DNA of 33,536 nt from Planctomycetota bacterium (GTDB lineage: Bacteria; Planctomycetota; UBA11346), in the NCBI GenBank assembly GCA_028280785.1, contig JANQLF010000114.1, positions 1 through 33,536 on the forward strand. The letters are read 5' to 3'. This document shows, piece after piece, positions 8,533 through 15,890 of the stretch. The position numbers were made by a program, and so were the translations under genes. The notes beneath the pieces are model-generated. The model was not told the origin of the DNA, searched no databases, and saw nothing but the letters and a program-made list of their open reading frames with translations. How positions within the stretch are numbered: the first letter of the stretch is position 1; each line of letters begins with the position of its first letter.

Positions 8533-9376
8533 ATTGGAGTTGTCGCGGGATACTTCCGCGCTTACGAAATTGCATGGGCGTCGAACCAATTACTTTTTTA
8601 AACTGTCGGCAAAAGTAATTACAATCATCCATACCAACACGTGAGGCCACTGCCTTTACTGCATCGGTACTTTCAACCAATTGTATTGCTGCCAAACGCA
8701 TACGTTCTTCGACTAAATATTGTCGCGGTGCAATACCGTAGGCCTTTTTAAAACAACGAGTGAAATAATCCAAGCTCAATCCCATGTGATTTGCTAATTC
8801 TGCTGGACCAATACCTTCTAATATATGATCTGCTATATAACGTTGCAGATGATGGCGCTGATTGGCATAGAGACCTATTTCATCTGGTTGACGGTCGTCA
8901 GCAGATGTGCGCAGTACGCTTAATGCCAAGCCGGCGATGAGATGCCTTAATTGCAGCTCTGGAAACGGGCCAGGGTCCTCAACATATTCAAGAAAATCAT
9001 TTAATTGGTGACGAATGGATTGCGATGGGCGAACATGAATGTAATCCCGCATTAATCGTACGCTGGCATCTTCGTGTTTTAAAACAAAGCGCACATTGAT
9101 ATGACGCACTTGCTGATCGATTGGACAACCCAGGACCTCTATTTGGCTTCCAGGTTGCATCCACAGCATCTCACCCGCATTCACTTCGATGATGTTGCCA
9201 TCGACCCTGAACTGGAGCGGTCCCTGTTCAACAAATGTCATAAAGTGTTGCTGCTTGTCCGTATGCTGTGAATGCCACATACCAATTCTAGCATTGTAAC
9301 GACACACGATGAGTTTGACGTTACCGTTGAAGAGCGCTTTGAGCCACGCTTGGGGTCTACATTTTGTTAGTTTCAT
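8531..9376 (-). CDS. AraC-family transcriptional regulator with cupin sensor domain
   Basis: A 281-residue regulator. Roughly residues 15-110 form a cupin-like ligand-binding half (FRVDGNIIEVNAGEMLWMQPGSQIEV). The last ~100 residues hold two helix-turn-helix motifs: PAELANHMGLSLDYFTRCFK, then the family signature around VASRVGMDDCNYFCRQFKKVIGSTPMQFR. No ribosome binding site is obvious before the ATG at 9376. It is divergent from the sulfatase gene, and a near-perfect palindrome lies between them, so it probably controls that sulfatase and perhaps itself. The effector is likely a carbohydrate, by family habit. Its last codons run into the shared terminator. Confidence 0.93.
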   Translation of the reverse strand: MKLTKCRPQAWLKALFNGNVKLIVCRYNARIGMWHSQHTDKQQHFMTFVEQGPLQFRVDGNIIEVNAGEMLWMQPGSQIEVLGCPIDQQVRHINVRFVLKHEDASVRLMRDYIHVRPSQSIRHQLNDFLEYVEDPGPFPELQLRHLIAGLALSVLRTSADDRQPDEIGLYANQRHHLQRYIADHILEGIGPAELANHMGLSLDYFTRCFKKAYGIAPRQYLVEERMRLAAIQLVESTDAVKAVASRVGMDDCNYFCRQFKKVIGSTPMQFRKRGSIPRQLQ

Positions 9377-9425
9377 AGCGCTTTAATACAGTATTATCTA
9401 CGTATTTCTACATGTTTTTTGGAAT

Positions 9426-9441
9426 ATATGGTGCACCGTAT
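9426..9441. promoter_or_regulatory. Candidate operator palindrome between regulator and sulfatase
   Basis: A 16-base inverted repeat with core GGTGCACC and arms ATAT/GTAT; one position per arm is mismatched. It lies in the 149-base divergent spacer, about 85 bases before the sulfatase ATG and about 50 bases before the araC-type ATG. Position and symmetry suggest a regulator binding site. AraC proteins more often use direct repeats, so the assignment is tentative. Confidence 0.35.
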
Positions 9442-9525
9442 CCGTTTAAGTGCTATATTGAAACGTGCAGCTCCTCTAGTAGTGACAAGGACTCAACATA
9501 GTATCTGTAGCACGGAGCACGACTT

Positions 9526-10992
9526 ATGAGCAAGCAACCAAATATTCTCTTTATCATGTCAGATGAGCACGATGCAGCCGTTACCGGATGCTACGGTGAC
9601 CCATTGGTGCGCACACCACACCTCGACAGCCTCGCTGAAAACGGCGTCACCTTTGATGCTTGCTATACCCCATCTCCACTTTGTGTTCCTTGCCGGCTTA
9701 GCGTAACAGCTGGCAAATATGTTTCGCGTTGCGGAGCCTGGCAAAACACCAACCGCTTACCAAGTGATGATTATCCGAGCCTGCCACGCCTACTCCGTTC
9801 GGTTGGTTACACCCCTTACCTATGCGGTAAGCAACATTATGCGAGCAATCGTCGTTATGGTTATGTCGATTTAATTCCTGCATTAAATAATTCTTATAAG
9901 AGTGGCAAAGGTGGGTATCGCCAACCTGATGATGAGAATAATAGTGATGGCGCCTGGGATGGTCGAGCCAAAGATTTTCACACTGGCGAAGAATCGAGTA
10001 TCATGAATCATGATCGCATCGTCACCACTACCGCCTGCCAATTCTTAAAAGATTACTCTGCAGAGCAGGGACCCTTCTTCATGCACGTCGGTTATTTAGC
10101 CCCACATTTCCCTTTAATTGCACCTGATGAAATTTATCAGTATTACAAAGGAAAAACTCCTGCGCCAATTCCGGCAAGCCCCTGGGATAAACAGCCTGTC
10201 AATTATCGCCAGCAACAACTCGGCTTTGGTAGTCGCAAAGCTACCCAAAAAGAAATTCAAGATGGTCGTGATTTATACTGGGCTCTGACTGACTGGTTCG
10301 ATCGTGAAATCGGAAAATTACTCGGCGCGCTTGGCGATAGTGAAGTAGCCGACAATACCGTTGTCATTTATACTTCTGATCATGGTGAAAATAAAGGCGA
10401 CCATGGCATGTGGTGGAAAAACTGTGTTTACGACCATGGCTCGCGTGTACCGATGATCGTTAGCTGGCCCGCACGCTGGAAAGGCGGACAACGCCGAACT
10501 GAAGCATGTAGTATTCTTGATATTGTTCAGGGCATCGCTGAATTAGCAGGAACTGAATGTCCAGAAGATTGGGATGGTGATTCAATCATTCCTCTTCTCG
10601 ATGATGAAAAGCATGAATGGAAAGATCAGGCCTTAGTCGAGTATTACGGACATAACCGCTGTTCTGGCATCACTATGTTTCGCCAAGGTAAGTGGAAATA
10701 TGTGTACCATGCCACTATTAATGAAAAATATCCTGCCGAAAACGAATTATTTAATATGGAAGAAGATCCGCAGGAGACTAAAAATCTTGCTGATGATCCA
10801 CGTTGTCAAGAAATTCGCGAGCGTCTCCATCAAGCCATGCTTGATGAATTAGGTGAACATCCCGATGATATTAATGTAAGAGCAAATGCTGAACTAGCCG
10901 CAGGCTACGATGACGATGAGGAATCTGCTTCAGAATTCACTGCGGCAAAAAACGCGCATCGCACGTGTTCCGGCGGCGGTCTTAGTTCTTAA
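9526..10992 (+). CDS. Sulfatase (type I, formylglycine-dependent), cytoplasmic
   Basis: A 488-residue alkaline-phosphatase-superfamily sulfatase. The start runs straight into the catalytic fold (NILFIMSDEHD), so no signal peptide is visible and the enzyme is probably cytoplasmic. CVPCR at residues 53-57 matches the C-x-P-x-R signature, so C53 should be converted to formylglycine. Further metal/active-site segments are CGKQHY, MHVGYLAPHFP, and TSDHGENKGDHGMWWK with SRVPMIVSWP after it. It removes sulfate from an ester whose identity is unknown. GGAG sits 8 bases before the ATG. The gene is divergent from the AraC-type regulator, and its end overlaps the convergent MFS gene by 11 bases. No formylglycine-generating enzyme is in the window. 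Confidence 0.95.
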   Translation: MSKQPNILFIMSDEHDAAVTGCYGDPLVRTPHLDSLAENGVTFDACYTPSPLCVPCRLSVTAGKYVSRCGAWQNTNRLPSDDYPSLPRLLRSVGYTPYLCGKQHYASNRRYGYVDLIPALNNSYKSGKGGYRQPDDENNSDGAWDGRAKDFHTGEESSIMNHDRIVTTTACQFLKDYSAEQGPFFMHVGYLAPHFPLIAPDEIYQYYKGKTPAPIPASPWDKQPVNYRQQQLGFGSRKATQKEIQDGRDLYWALTDWFDREIGKLLGALGDSEVADNTVVIYTSDHGENKGDHGMWWKNCVYDHGSRVPMIVSWPARWKGGQRRTEACSILDIVQGIAELAGTECPEDWDGDSIIPLLDDEKHEWKDQALVEYYGHNRCSGITMFRQGKWKYVYHATINEKYPAENELFNMEEDPQETKNLADDPRCQEIRERLHQAMLDELGEHPDDINVRANAELAAGYDDDEESASEFTAAKNAHRTCSGGGLSS

Positions 10993-13207
10993 AATTATAA
11001 ATTAACCATGCAGATGCTAAAGTGACATTAGGACCCCATTTTTCCGCCTTCACAATGGAGTCGCTCAATGCCTTTAGCATCTGTATTTGGTTTTCACTCA
11101 AGTCAGATTGATCAAGAACTTTTAACAAACGATGACTCATTCCCTGATAATCAGAGCGTTTAAATATTTCAATAATTTCAGTACGCTTTTCACGCCAATT
11201 CTTAGAGCGGAATTGAATCGCGCGATCAAGCATATCCCAAGTACGCAAATCAGACTTGGCAGATACTAACCAACGCGCGTCAAGTTCCAGGCATTCACAA
11301 GCGAGCGCTAATAATTCATAACGGTCATAACGGTCACGTAATGAATTTGTTTCTTCAAAAATAAGATCTCCGTACTGCACTGCCTTTAAGTGCAGCAAGG
11401 CACAACAACAACTCGAACGGAAGTGATAGGATTCGCGATCAGACTGCAAATAATGCGCTAGCGATTCCGCGGCTGATTGATCCTCTATTTTACCAAGTGC
11501 CCGAGCGCACATAGCACGAATACGATAAGCCAACTCTTCATCAACGAGATGCTTCTGTAATAATGATCCCGCATCGGTCCATTGTAACTCGCCCAAGGCC
11601 CAAGCAATGCGGTCCCACAATTGCCGGCGTTCAGGGTCTTCAAGCATGTGCATTAAACGTTCTGCAGCTGTAGGCGAATCACTGCGCGCCAATGCGGTAA
11701 TAGCCTCACAGCGCACATCGTAAGATGGATCATCCAACAATTCTAAAAGCGGATCGATTGATAATGGGTTTTGATTATGCGCTAACATACGCGCCGTATT
11801 GACACGCAGACGCTCATTTTCATCATACATCAAGCGACCACGAAACATAGTGCGTAGTGGTTGTGCAAACATCGAATGGAAAAAGTCCGACAAGCCAAAG
11901 TGCGGACGCAAATTTGGCATTTTACGTATTAATAACAAAGAAATCAATGCACAGGTATTTAAAATAATAAGTATATATAGTTTAACATAATCCCAATGCA
12001 GACCTTCGTCCACAACTGCATGAGATCCATCAGGCAATGCCCAGGATTGGATTATCCAACCTGACATAAAAAACGTTCCGGACTGAACAGCATTTACCAT
12101 CACTGAAAACACCGCCATCTCCTCAACAACATAATGACTATTAGTGTGGGCATGTTGAATAGACGTCGCTGCAATACCCGTACCCGCCCCCATAGCCCCT
12201 GCCATAAATCCATAAAGCATCAACACTGACAGGGAAACGACATCGTTACCACTCAAGGCCTGCCAAGTTAATTCTTCCGCCTCAATTGGTGCTACTAATA
12301 AAAGTGCAGGCGATAAAAATATTCCCAAGATCAGTAAACCAGACAACATGGGCTTAAATCCAATCGCATCAGCAATGCGACCCCATAAAATCATCGATAC
12401 CACACTGCCTAGTGTACTCATAAAGACGAACGCAGATACGGCATTAGTGGGCACTTGTAAAACCTGGCGTAAATACACCACAAACATCGGCATTGCTGCC
12501 ATGGTCATAAAAATAACCACCCAAACTGGTCGCTTCAGTAATGCCGAAGCTTTAACAATTTCGATCAATGGCTTTTGCCGACGCTCTTCATCTTTTTCTT
12601 GTGGACGTTCTGGAATTTTTCGCGCCCAATAAATACGATTGAGCACGCCAATTATCGATAAAACCAAAAGAATATTGTATTCAGAGCGTGAAATCTCTTC
12701 ACCAATTAACAGGGCCATACCTGCAGAAATACCCAAAGTCACTATGCTGAAGACGAAGCGCATACGCGCAAAAAAGCGCCCACGATCACGATTAGTGGTT
12801 ATATCGCGTAACAATGGTTGCCACACCGTCATTGGACCAATGACTTGGGCTAATTTATAAAATAAAACCGTTGCCAAAAAAACACTGACCGTCAGCCACT
12901 CCACCGGTAACATCATTAATAGGCCGACACTGACAAAATATGCCAAATCAGTATAAAACAGAGTCTTCTTCAGCCCAAGACGACGAATAAAACCCAATAA
13001 TGGAAAACGCAAAACGATCATCAACGGCGCTAGACCAACAATGGTTGCAATGGTCTTTGGATCAAACTTAAGGACGTCATTGGCAAATAACATCATGATC
13101 GGACCCATCATGATAATATTTAAGGTTGGTAACCAAATGTTCGCGAAAAGGGCGGCTTGCTGACCGCGGTGACGTTCTGCTACGGGAATGAGTGGTTTCT
13201 CACCCAT
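10982..13207 (-). CDS. MFS transporter fused to C-terminal HEAT repeats
   Basis: A 741-residue fusion. Residues ~15-435 are a polytopic membrane domain with about twelve helices and an MFS-like architecture; LGFIRRLGLKKTL lies at the usual 2-3 loop position and WGRIADAIGFKP at the equivalent place in the second half. Residues ~465-740 are soluble and built of HEAT/PBS-lyase-type helical repeats (DPLLELLDDPSYDVRCEAI and similar units, with VR/YR-R at repeat turns). HEAT repeats mediate protein contacts, so the tail may anchor a partner or gate the transporter. The ATG overlaps the PHP gene stop by 8 bases, which predicts translational coupling. Substrate unknown. Confidence 0.88.
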   Translation of the reverse strand: MGEKPLIPVAERHRGQQAALFANIWLPTLNIIMMGPIMMLFANDVLKFDPKTIATIVGLAPLMIVLRFPLLGFIRRLGLKKTLFYTDLAYFVSVGLLMMLPVEWLTVSVFLATVLFYKLAQVIGPMTVWQPLLRDITTNRDRGRFFARMRFVFSIVTLGISAGMALLIGEEISRSEYNILLVLSIIGVLNRIYWARKIPERPQEKDEERRQKPLIEIVKASALLKRPVWVVIFMTMAAMPMFVVYLRQVLQVPTNAVSAFVFMSTLGSVVSMILWGRIADAIGFKPMLSGLLILGIFLSPALLLVAPIEAEELTWQALSGNDVVSLSVLMLYGFMAGAMGAGTGIAATSIQHAHTNSHYVVEEMAVFSVMVNAVQSGTFFMSGWIIQSWALPDGSHAVVDEGLHWDYVKLYILIILNTCALISLLLIRKMPNLRPHFGLSDFFHSMFAQPLRTMFRGRLMYDENERLRVNTARMLAHNQNPLSIDPLLELLDDPSYDVRCEAITALARSDSPTAAERLMHMLEDPERRQLWDRIAWALGELQWTDAGSLLQKHLVDEELAYRIRAMCARALGKIEDQSAAESLAHYLQSDRESYHFRSSCCCALLHLKAVQYGDLIFEETNSLRDRYDRYELLALACECLELDARWLVSAKSDLRTWDMLDRAIQFRSKNWREKRTEIIEIFKRSDYQGMSHRLLKVLDQSDLSENQIQMLKALSDSIVKAEKWGPNVTLASAWLIYNFKN

Positions 13208-14003
13208 AGACAGCCAATACCTCGTCTACGTCAACAACCTTAAGTTTTTTGCGATTAGCAAGATCAAGTGCATCATCTAAATTTGCAGCGACATCTTGTG
13301 GTCGATGTGCATCTGAATTTACCACCACTCTAATTGGATATTCACTGGCAATATCCCAAAACTCTTCCAGTGGATATTGATTACGTTCACCATATGGCGT
13401 TTGCACATTTTGCTTACGAAAACCGTAACCATTAACTTCCCAATAAACATTTAAGTCAGCTGCCGCTTCACACATAGCTCGCACACAAGTCTTCGCCTCT
13501 TCATCGAAATGCATACGTGATGAAGCAAAGTTATCTGGATGAGCCATAAATGCAAATAATCCTGATTGCATCGACTTGATAAAATAATCAGCAAAGCTAT
13601 GCATTAAATCGGGCGCATTCATATCGAAGAAGGGACTAAGCCACTCACCTTTATGGGGAAAATAATGAACAGCCCCGATTAAATAATCACAGTTATACTC
13701 ACCCAGCAATTCGTCGCGATAATAAGATGCATAAGCTTCATCATATTCACATTCAGCTGCGCGTAAGATTGTTAATTGCGGATATTTCTTTTGAGCATCT
13801 GTAATTGTCTGCATATAACTTGGCAAATCTTTATACGCCATCCGCACACCTAACCATCGATCATCAGGAAGCGCCGTGTGATCTGACATACCCAAGGTAT
13901 GTAAATCAGCAGCAACTGCTTCACGACAATAATCGTCCACATCCCCATCGGCATGCTTACATCGATAGGTATGTGTATGTAAATTTGTTTTTACGCTGGT
14001 CAT
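13200..14003 (-). CDS. PHP-domain metal-dependent phosphatase/hydrolase (histidinol-phosphatase-like)
   Basis: A 267-residue PHP-family hydrolase with the full set of expected metal ligands: H9 and H11 in NLHTHT, H17, H42 in SDHT, E84 or E86, H113 in AVHYF, H155 in MAHPDN, and D231/H233 in NSDAHR. Such proteins hydrolyse phosphate esters with two or three metals, and the HisJ-like members act on histidinol phosphate. No other histidine-biosynthesis gene is present and the gene is coupled to an MFS transporter, so a sugar phosphate or other ester is at least as likely. It starts at the ATG at 14003 and overlaps the transporter start by 8 bases. Confidence 0.88.
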   Translation of the reverse strand: MTSVKTNLHTHTYRCKHADGDVDDYCREAVAADLHTLGMSDHTALPDDRWLGVRMAYKDLPSYMQTITDAQKKYPQLTILRAAECEYDEAYASYYRDELLGEYNCDYLIGAVHYFPHKGEWLSPFFDMNAPDLMHSFADYFIKSMQSGLFAFMAHPDNFASSRMHFDEEAKTCVRAMCEAAADLNVYWEVNGYGFRKQNVQTPYGERNQYPLEEFWDIASEYPIRVVVNSDAHRPQDVAANLDDALDLANRKKLKVVDVDEVLAVYG

Positions 14004-14104
14004 GGTTGTTTAATATCGTTGCGGCAGAAAAAGATTTACTGCCTGCAATATGAGTTACCACAGCCGCCGATTAACGCAAGTAAACGTCTGGTTTTCGATA
14101 GGTA

Positions 14105-14779
14105 TTATAAAGAAAGACCGAGTTTTTCCTGCAATTCTGCCGGAACTTCCGCTAAATGCGGTCCTGTATACGCCGCACCTGCATCGGCCAGTTTCTCAGG
14201 CTCAAAGCTCGTGCTGAGTCCTAAGCACATAGCACCTGCAGCACATCCAGCCTGTATCCCATTAATAGCATCTTCGACCACTAAACATTTAGCCGGATCT
14301 ATTCCAACTTTTTCAGCCGCAGTCAGGTAACCCTCAGGATGTGGCTTTTTGTGAGTAATATCTGAACCAGTTACCACTGCATCAAATTGGTCGGCGCTCA
14401 CTCCAATTTCTCGCAGATTACCCTCTACCTTCATTCGGTCAGCCGCAGAGTTAACTGCTAATTTCAAACCCGCTTTGCGACCAGCTTCAATAAAATCTAT
14501 AACACCTGGTAATGCTGGCAGTCGACCTTTAATAATCTCCAAATAAATATCATAGGTCTTAACTTTATCTTCAGGCATTTGCAGGCTAACGCCATATTGT
14601 TCAGCGACGCCACCCAAATAACGATCTTCACCAGTACCGACAAAAGGCAAAAAGTCCTCCTCTTTTACCTCCACACCGTGAACATCGTTAAACATCTTTA
14701 TGGCCGCTTCACAAATAAATGGTTCGGAATCACAAAGCACACCGTCCATATCAAATAATACCGCTTCTATTTCTGCCAT
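14105..14779 (-). CDS. HAD-superfamily hydrolase, beta-phosphoglucomutase-like
   Basis: A 224-residue HAD phosphatase/mutase. Motif I is FDMDGVLCDSEP, with nucleophile D10 and acid/base D12. An alpha-helical cap follows (residues ~17-85). Motif II is the Ser in AVNSAAD, motif III the lysine region HKKPHPEGY, and motif IV VVEDAINGIQAG. This pattern fits the beta-phosphoglucomutase / 2-deoxyglucose-6-phosphatase group, so it acts on a small phosphosugar in the cytoplasm. The frame could extend to 14809. The ATG at 14779 is chosen because AGGAG lies 5 bases before it and it overlaps the upstream stop as TAATG. Confidence 0.93.
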   Translation of the reverse strand: MAEIEAVLFDMDGVLCDSEPFICEAAIKMFNDVHGVEVKEEDFLPFVGTGEDRYLGGVAEQYGVSLQMPEDKVKTYDIYLEIIKGRLPALPGVIDFIEAGRKAGLKLAVNSAADRMKVEGNLREIGVSADQFDAVVTGSDITHKKPHPEGYLTAAEKVGIDPAKCLVVEDAINGIQAGCAAGAMCLGLSTSFEPEKLADAGAAYTGPHLAEVPAELQEKLGLSL

Positions 14780-15258
14780 TACTGCTCCTGACCTATTTTC
14801 TCCAAACACGCCTTGACTACCTCTTCAGCATTGCGAATGCGCAAATCCTTTTCATAGACGCAATCATGAAGTGATTCCACATGAATCTTACCCTGCTTTA
14901 AATATATTAAAATTGGGAAGGTATATCCAAGTGTTTTGGGGATGTATGCGGCAAAAGATCGATACTGCTTATCATTCGCCTGCAAATTCTCTAGTATAAC
15001 TGTCGTTATACCTAATGATGGAAAGACTTCTTGTTCTAATAATTCCTGCGAATCTGCACGTTTTGTATATAATATAATCGCCTGCCGTTCTTGCTTGTGC
15101 AATATACTCTTACACGAAGCGCGACGTATTTTTGCCAATAACCGTTTAATCCCTTCGGCAACAATGATAAATGGCGCTGGTAAAACAGTTACCGCCAGTA
15201 CACAAATTGGTGTTGGCAGAGCCATTAATTTCCAAGGTACGTAACGGACCAAGATCAT
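14779..15258 (-). CDS. Membrane-anchored small protein of unknown function, possibly thioredoxin-fold
   Basis: About 159 residues. The first ~40 form one long, or two short, hydrophobic segments (PTPICVLAVTVLPAPFIIVA), so it is inner-membrane anchored. A basic linker follows, then a soluble domain with alternating strands and helices. The segment FPILIYLKQGKIHV has the look of a thioredoxin-type strand pair with a preceding proline, but no CxxC active site is present, so a redox role is not supported. It overlaps the HAD gene by one base (TAATG) and is presumably co-transcribed with it. I prefer the ATG at 15258 over a TTG six bases upstream. I do not recognise the family. Confidence 0.65.
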   Translation of the reverse strand: MILVRYVPWKLMALPTPICVLAVTVLPAPFIIVAEGIKRLLAKIRRASCKSILHKQERQAIILYTKRADSQELLEQEVFPSLGITTVILENLQANDKQYRSFAAYIPKTLGYTFPILIYLKQGKIHVESLHDCVYEKDLRIRNAEEVVKACLEKIGQEQ

Positions 15259-15306
15259 GCGCAAACTCTAAACCTCAGTTATTCGGAGCAAGACCAGTTA
15301 AATAAG

Positions 15307-15735
15307 CTAGCCGTCAAAGCTTGGTAAGGCAGGTGCGCCAGCCTGACTCAAGAAAAAATTGCACTGGTCACGTGTTAGCTCATCTGTCACACCCATTACC
15401 GAAAAAATCATCCACGTATCACTGACTTCATCGGTTAAAATACAAGCTATGTCCTTCCAACGGCAAATACGTTGATCGTTTTCAAGTTTGCCCACCAACC
15501 ACAATCCGTTGGCCTCACGGTCATCCATCTCTTGCTCGATGCGTTGCAGCAGCACCTTCGACAAATCGAGATGCAATTGCTTCATAAATGGCTGGTTGTC
15601 ACCACACTGCGGACAGCGAATCCACTTGGTGGAGCTATCGAGCAACAGCCGCCAGTCATGCTGGTACCAGTTCTTGCTAACCGAGCCTTCAGGCACCCAA
15701 TGAAAACCATCGCAGTAGGAACAATTAATGGGCAT
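15307..15735 (-). CDS. Small zinc-ribbon protein of unknown function
   Basis: A 142-residue soluble protein. Two CxxC pairs, C5/C8 and C41/C44, form a probable split zinc ribbon in the N-terminal third. The rest is a mixed alpha/beta stretch with no motif I recognise. The longest frame begins at a TTG at 15753, but the ATG at 15735 has AGGA 6 bases upstream and puts the first cysteine pair at the very start. It is divergent from the PQQ/PDZ gene and points toward the membrane-anchored gene at 14779. Function is unknown. Confidence 0.7.
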   Translation of the reverse strand: MPINCSYCDGFHWVPEGSVSKNWYQHDWRLLLDSSTKWIRCPQCGDNQPFMKQLHLDLSKVLLQRIEQEMDDREANGLWLVGKLENDQRICRWKDIACILTDEVSDTWMIFSVMGVTDELTRDQCNFFLSQAGAPALPSFDG

Positions 15736-15890
15736 CGATCTTCCTATTTCCAATCCATATCAGGACTAAGGTCTACCGCCTTTAGACAGGTTTTCTAGCG
15801 CGGGACCTTGGTAACGAAGACAGCTATACCCTGATGCCACGTCTTAAGCATAGCACCTGCTGTACGGCCGCCTATGCTATCAGGACAACA

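Noticed and set aside
14779-15258. Thioredoxin-like redox protein
   Set aside because: The strand pattern is suggestive, but there is no CxxC or single active-site cysteine in the right place, so only an unknown membrane-anchored protein is reported.
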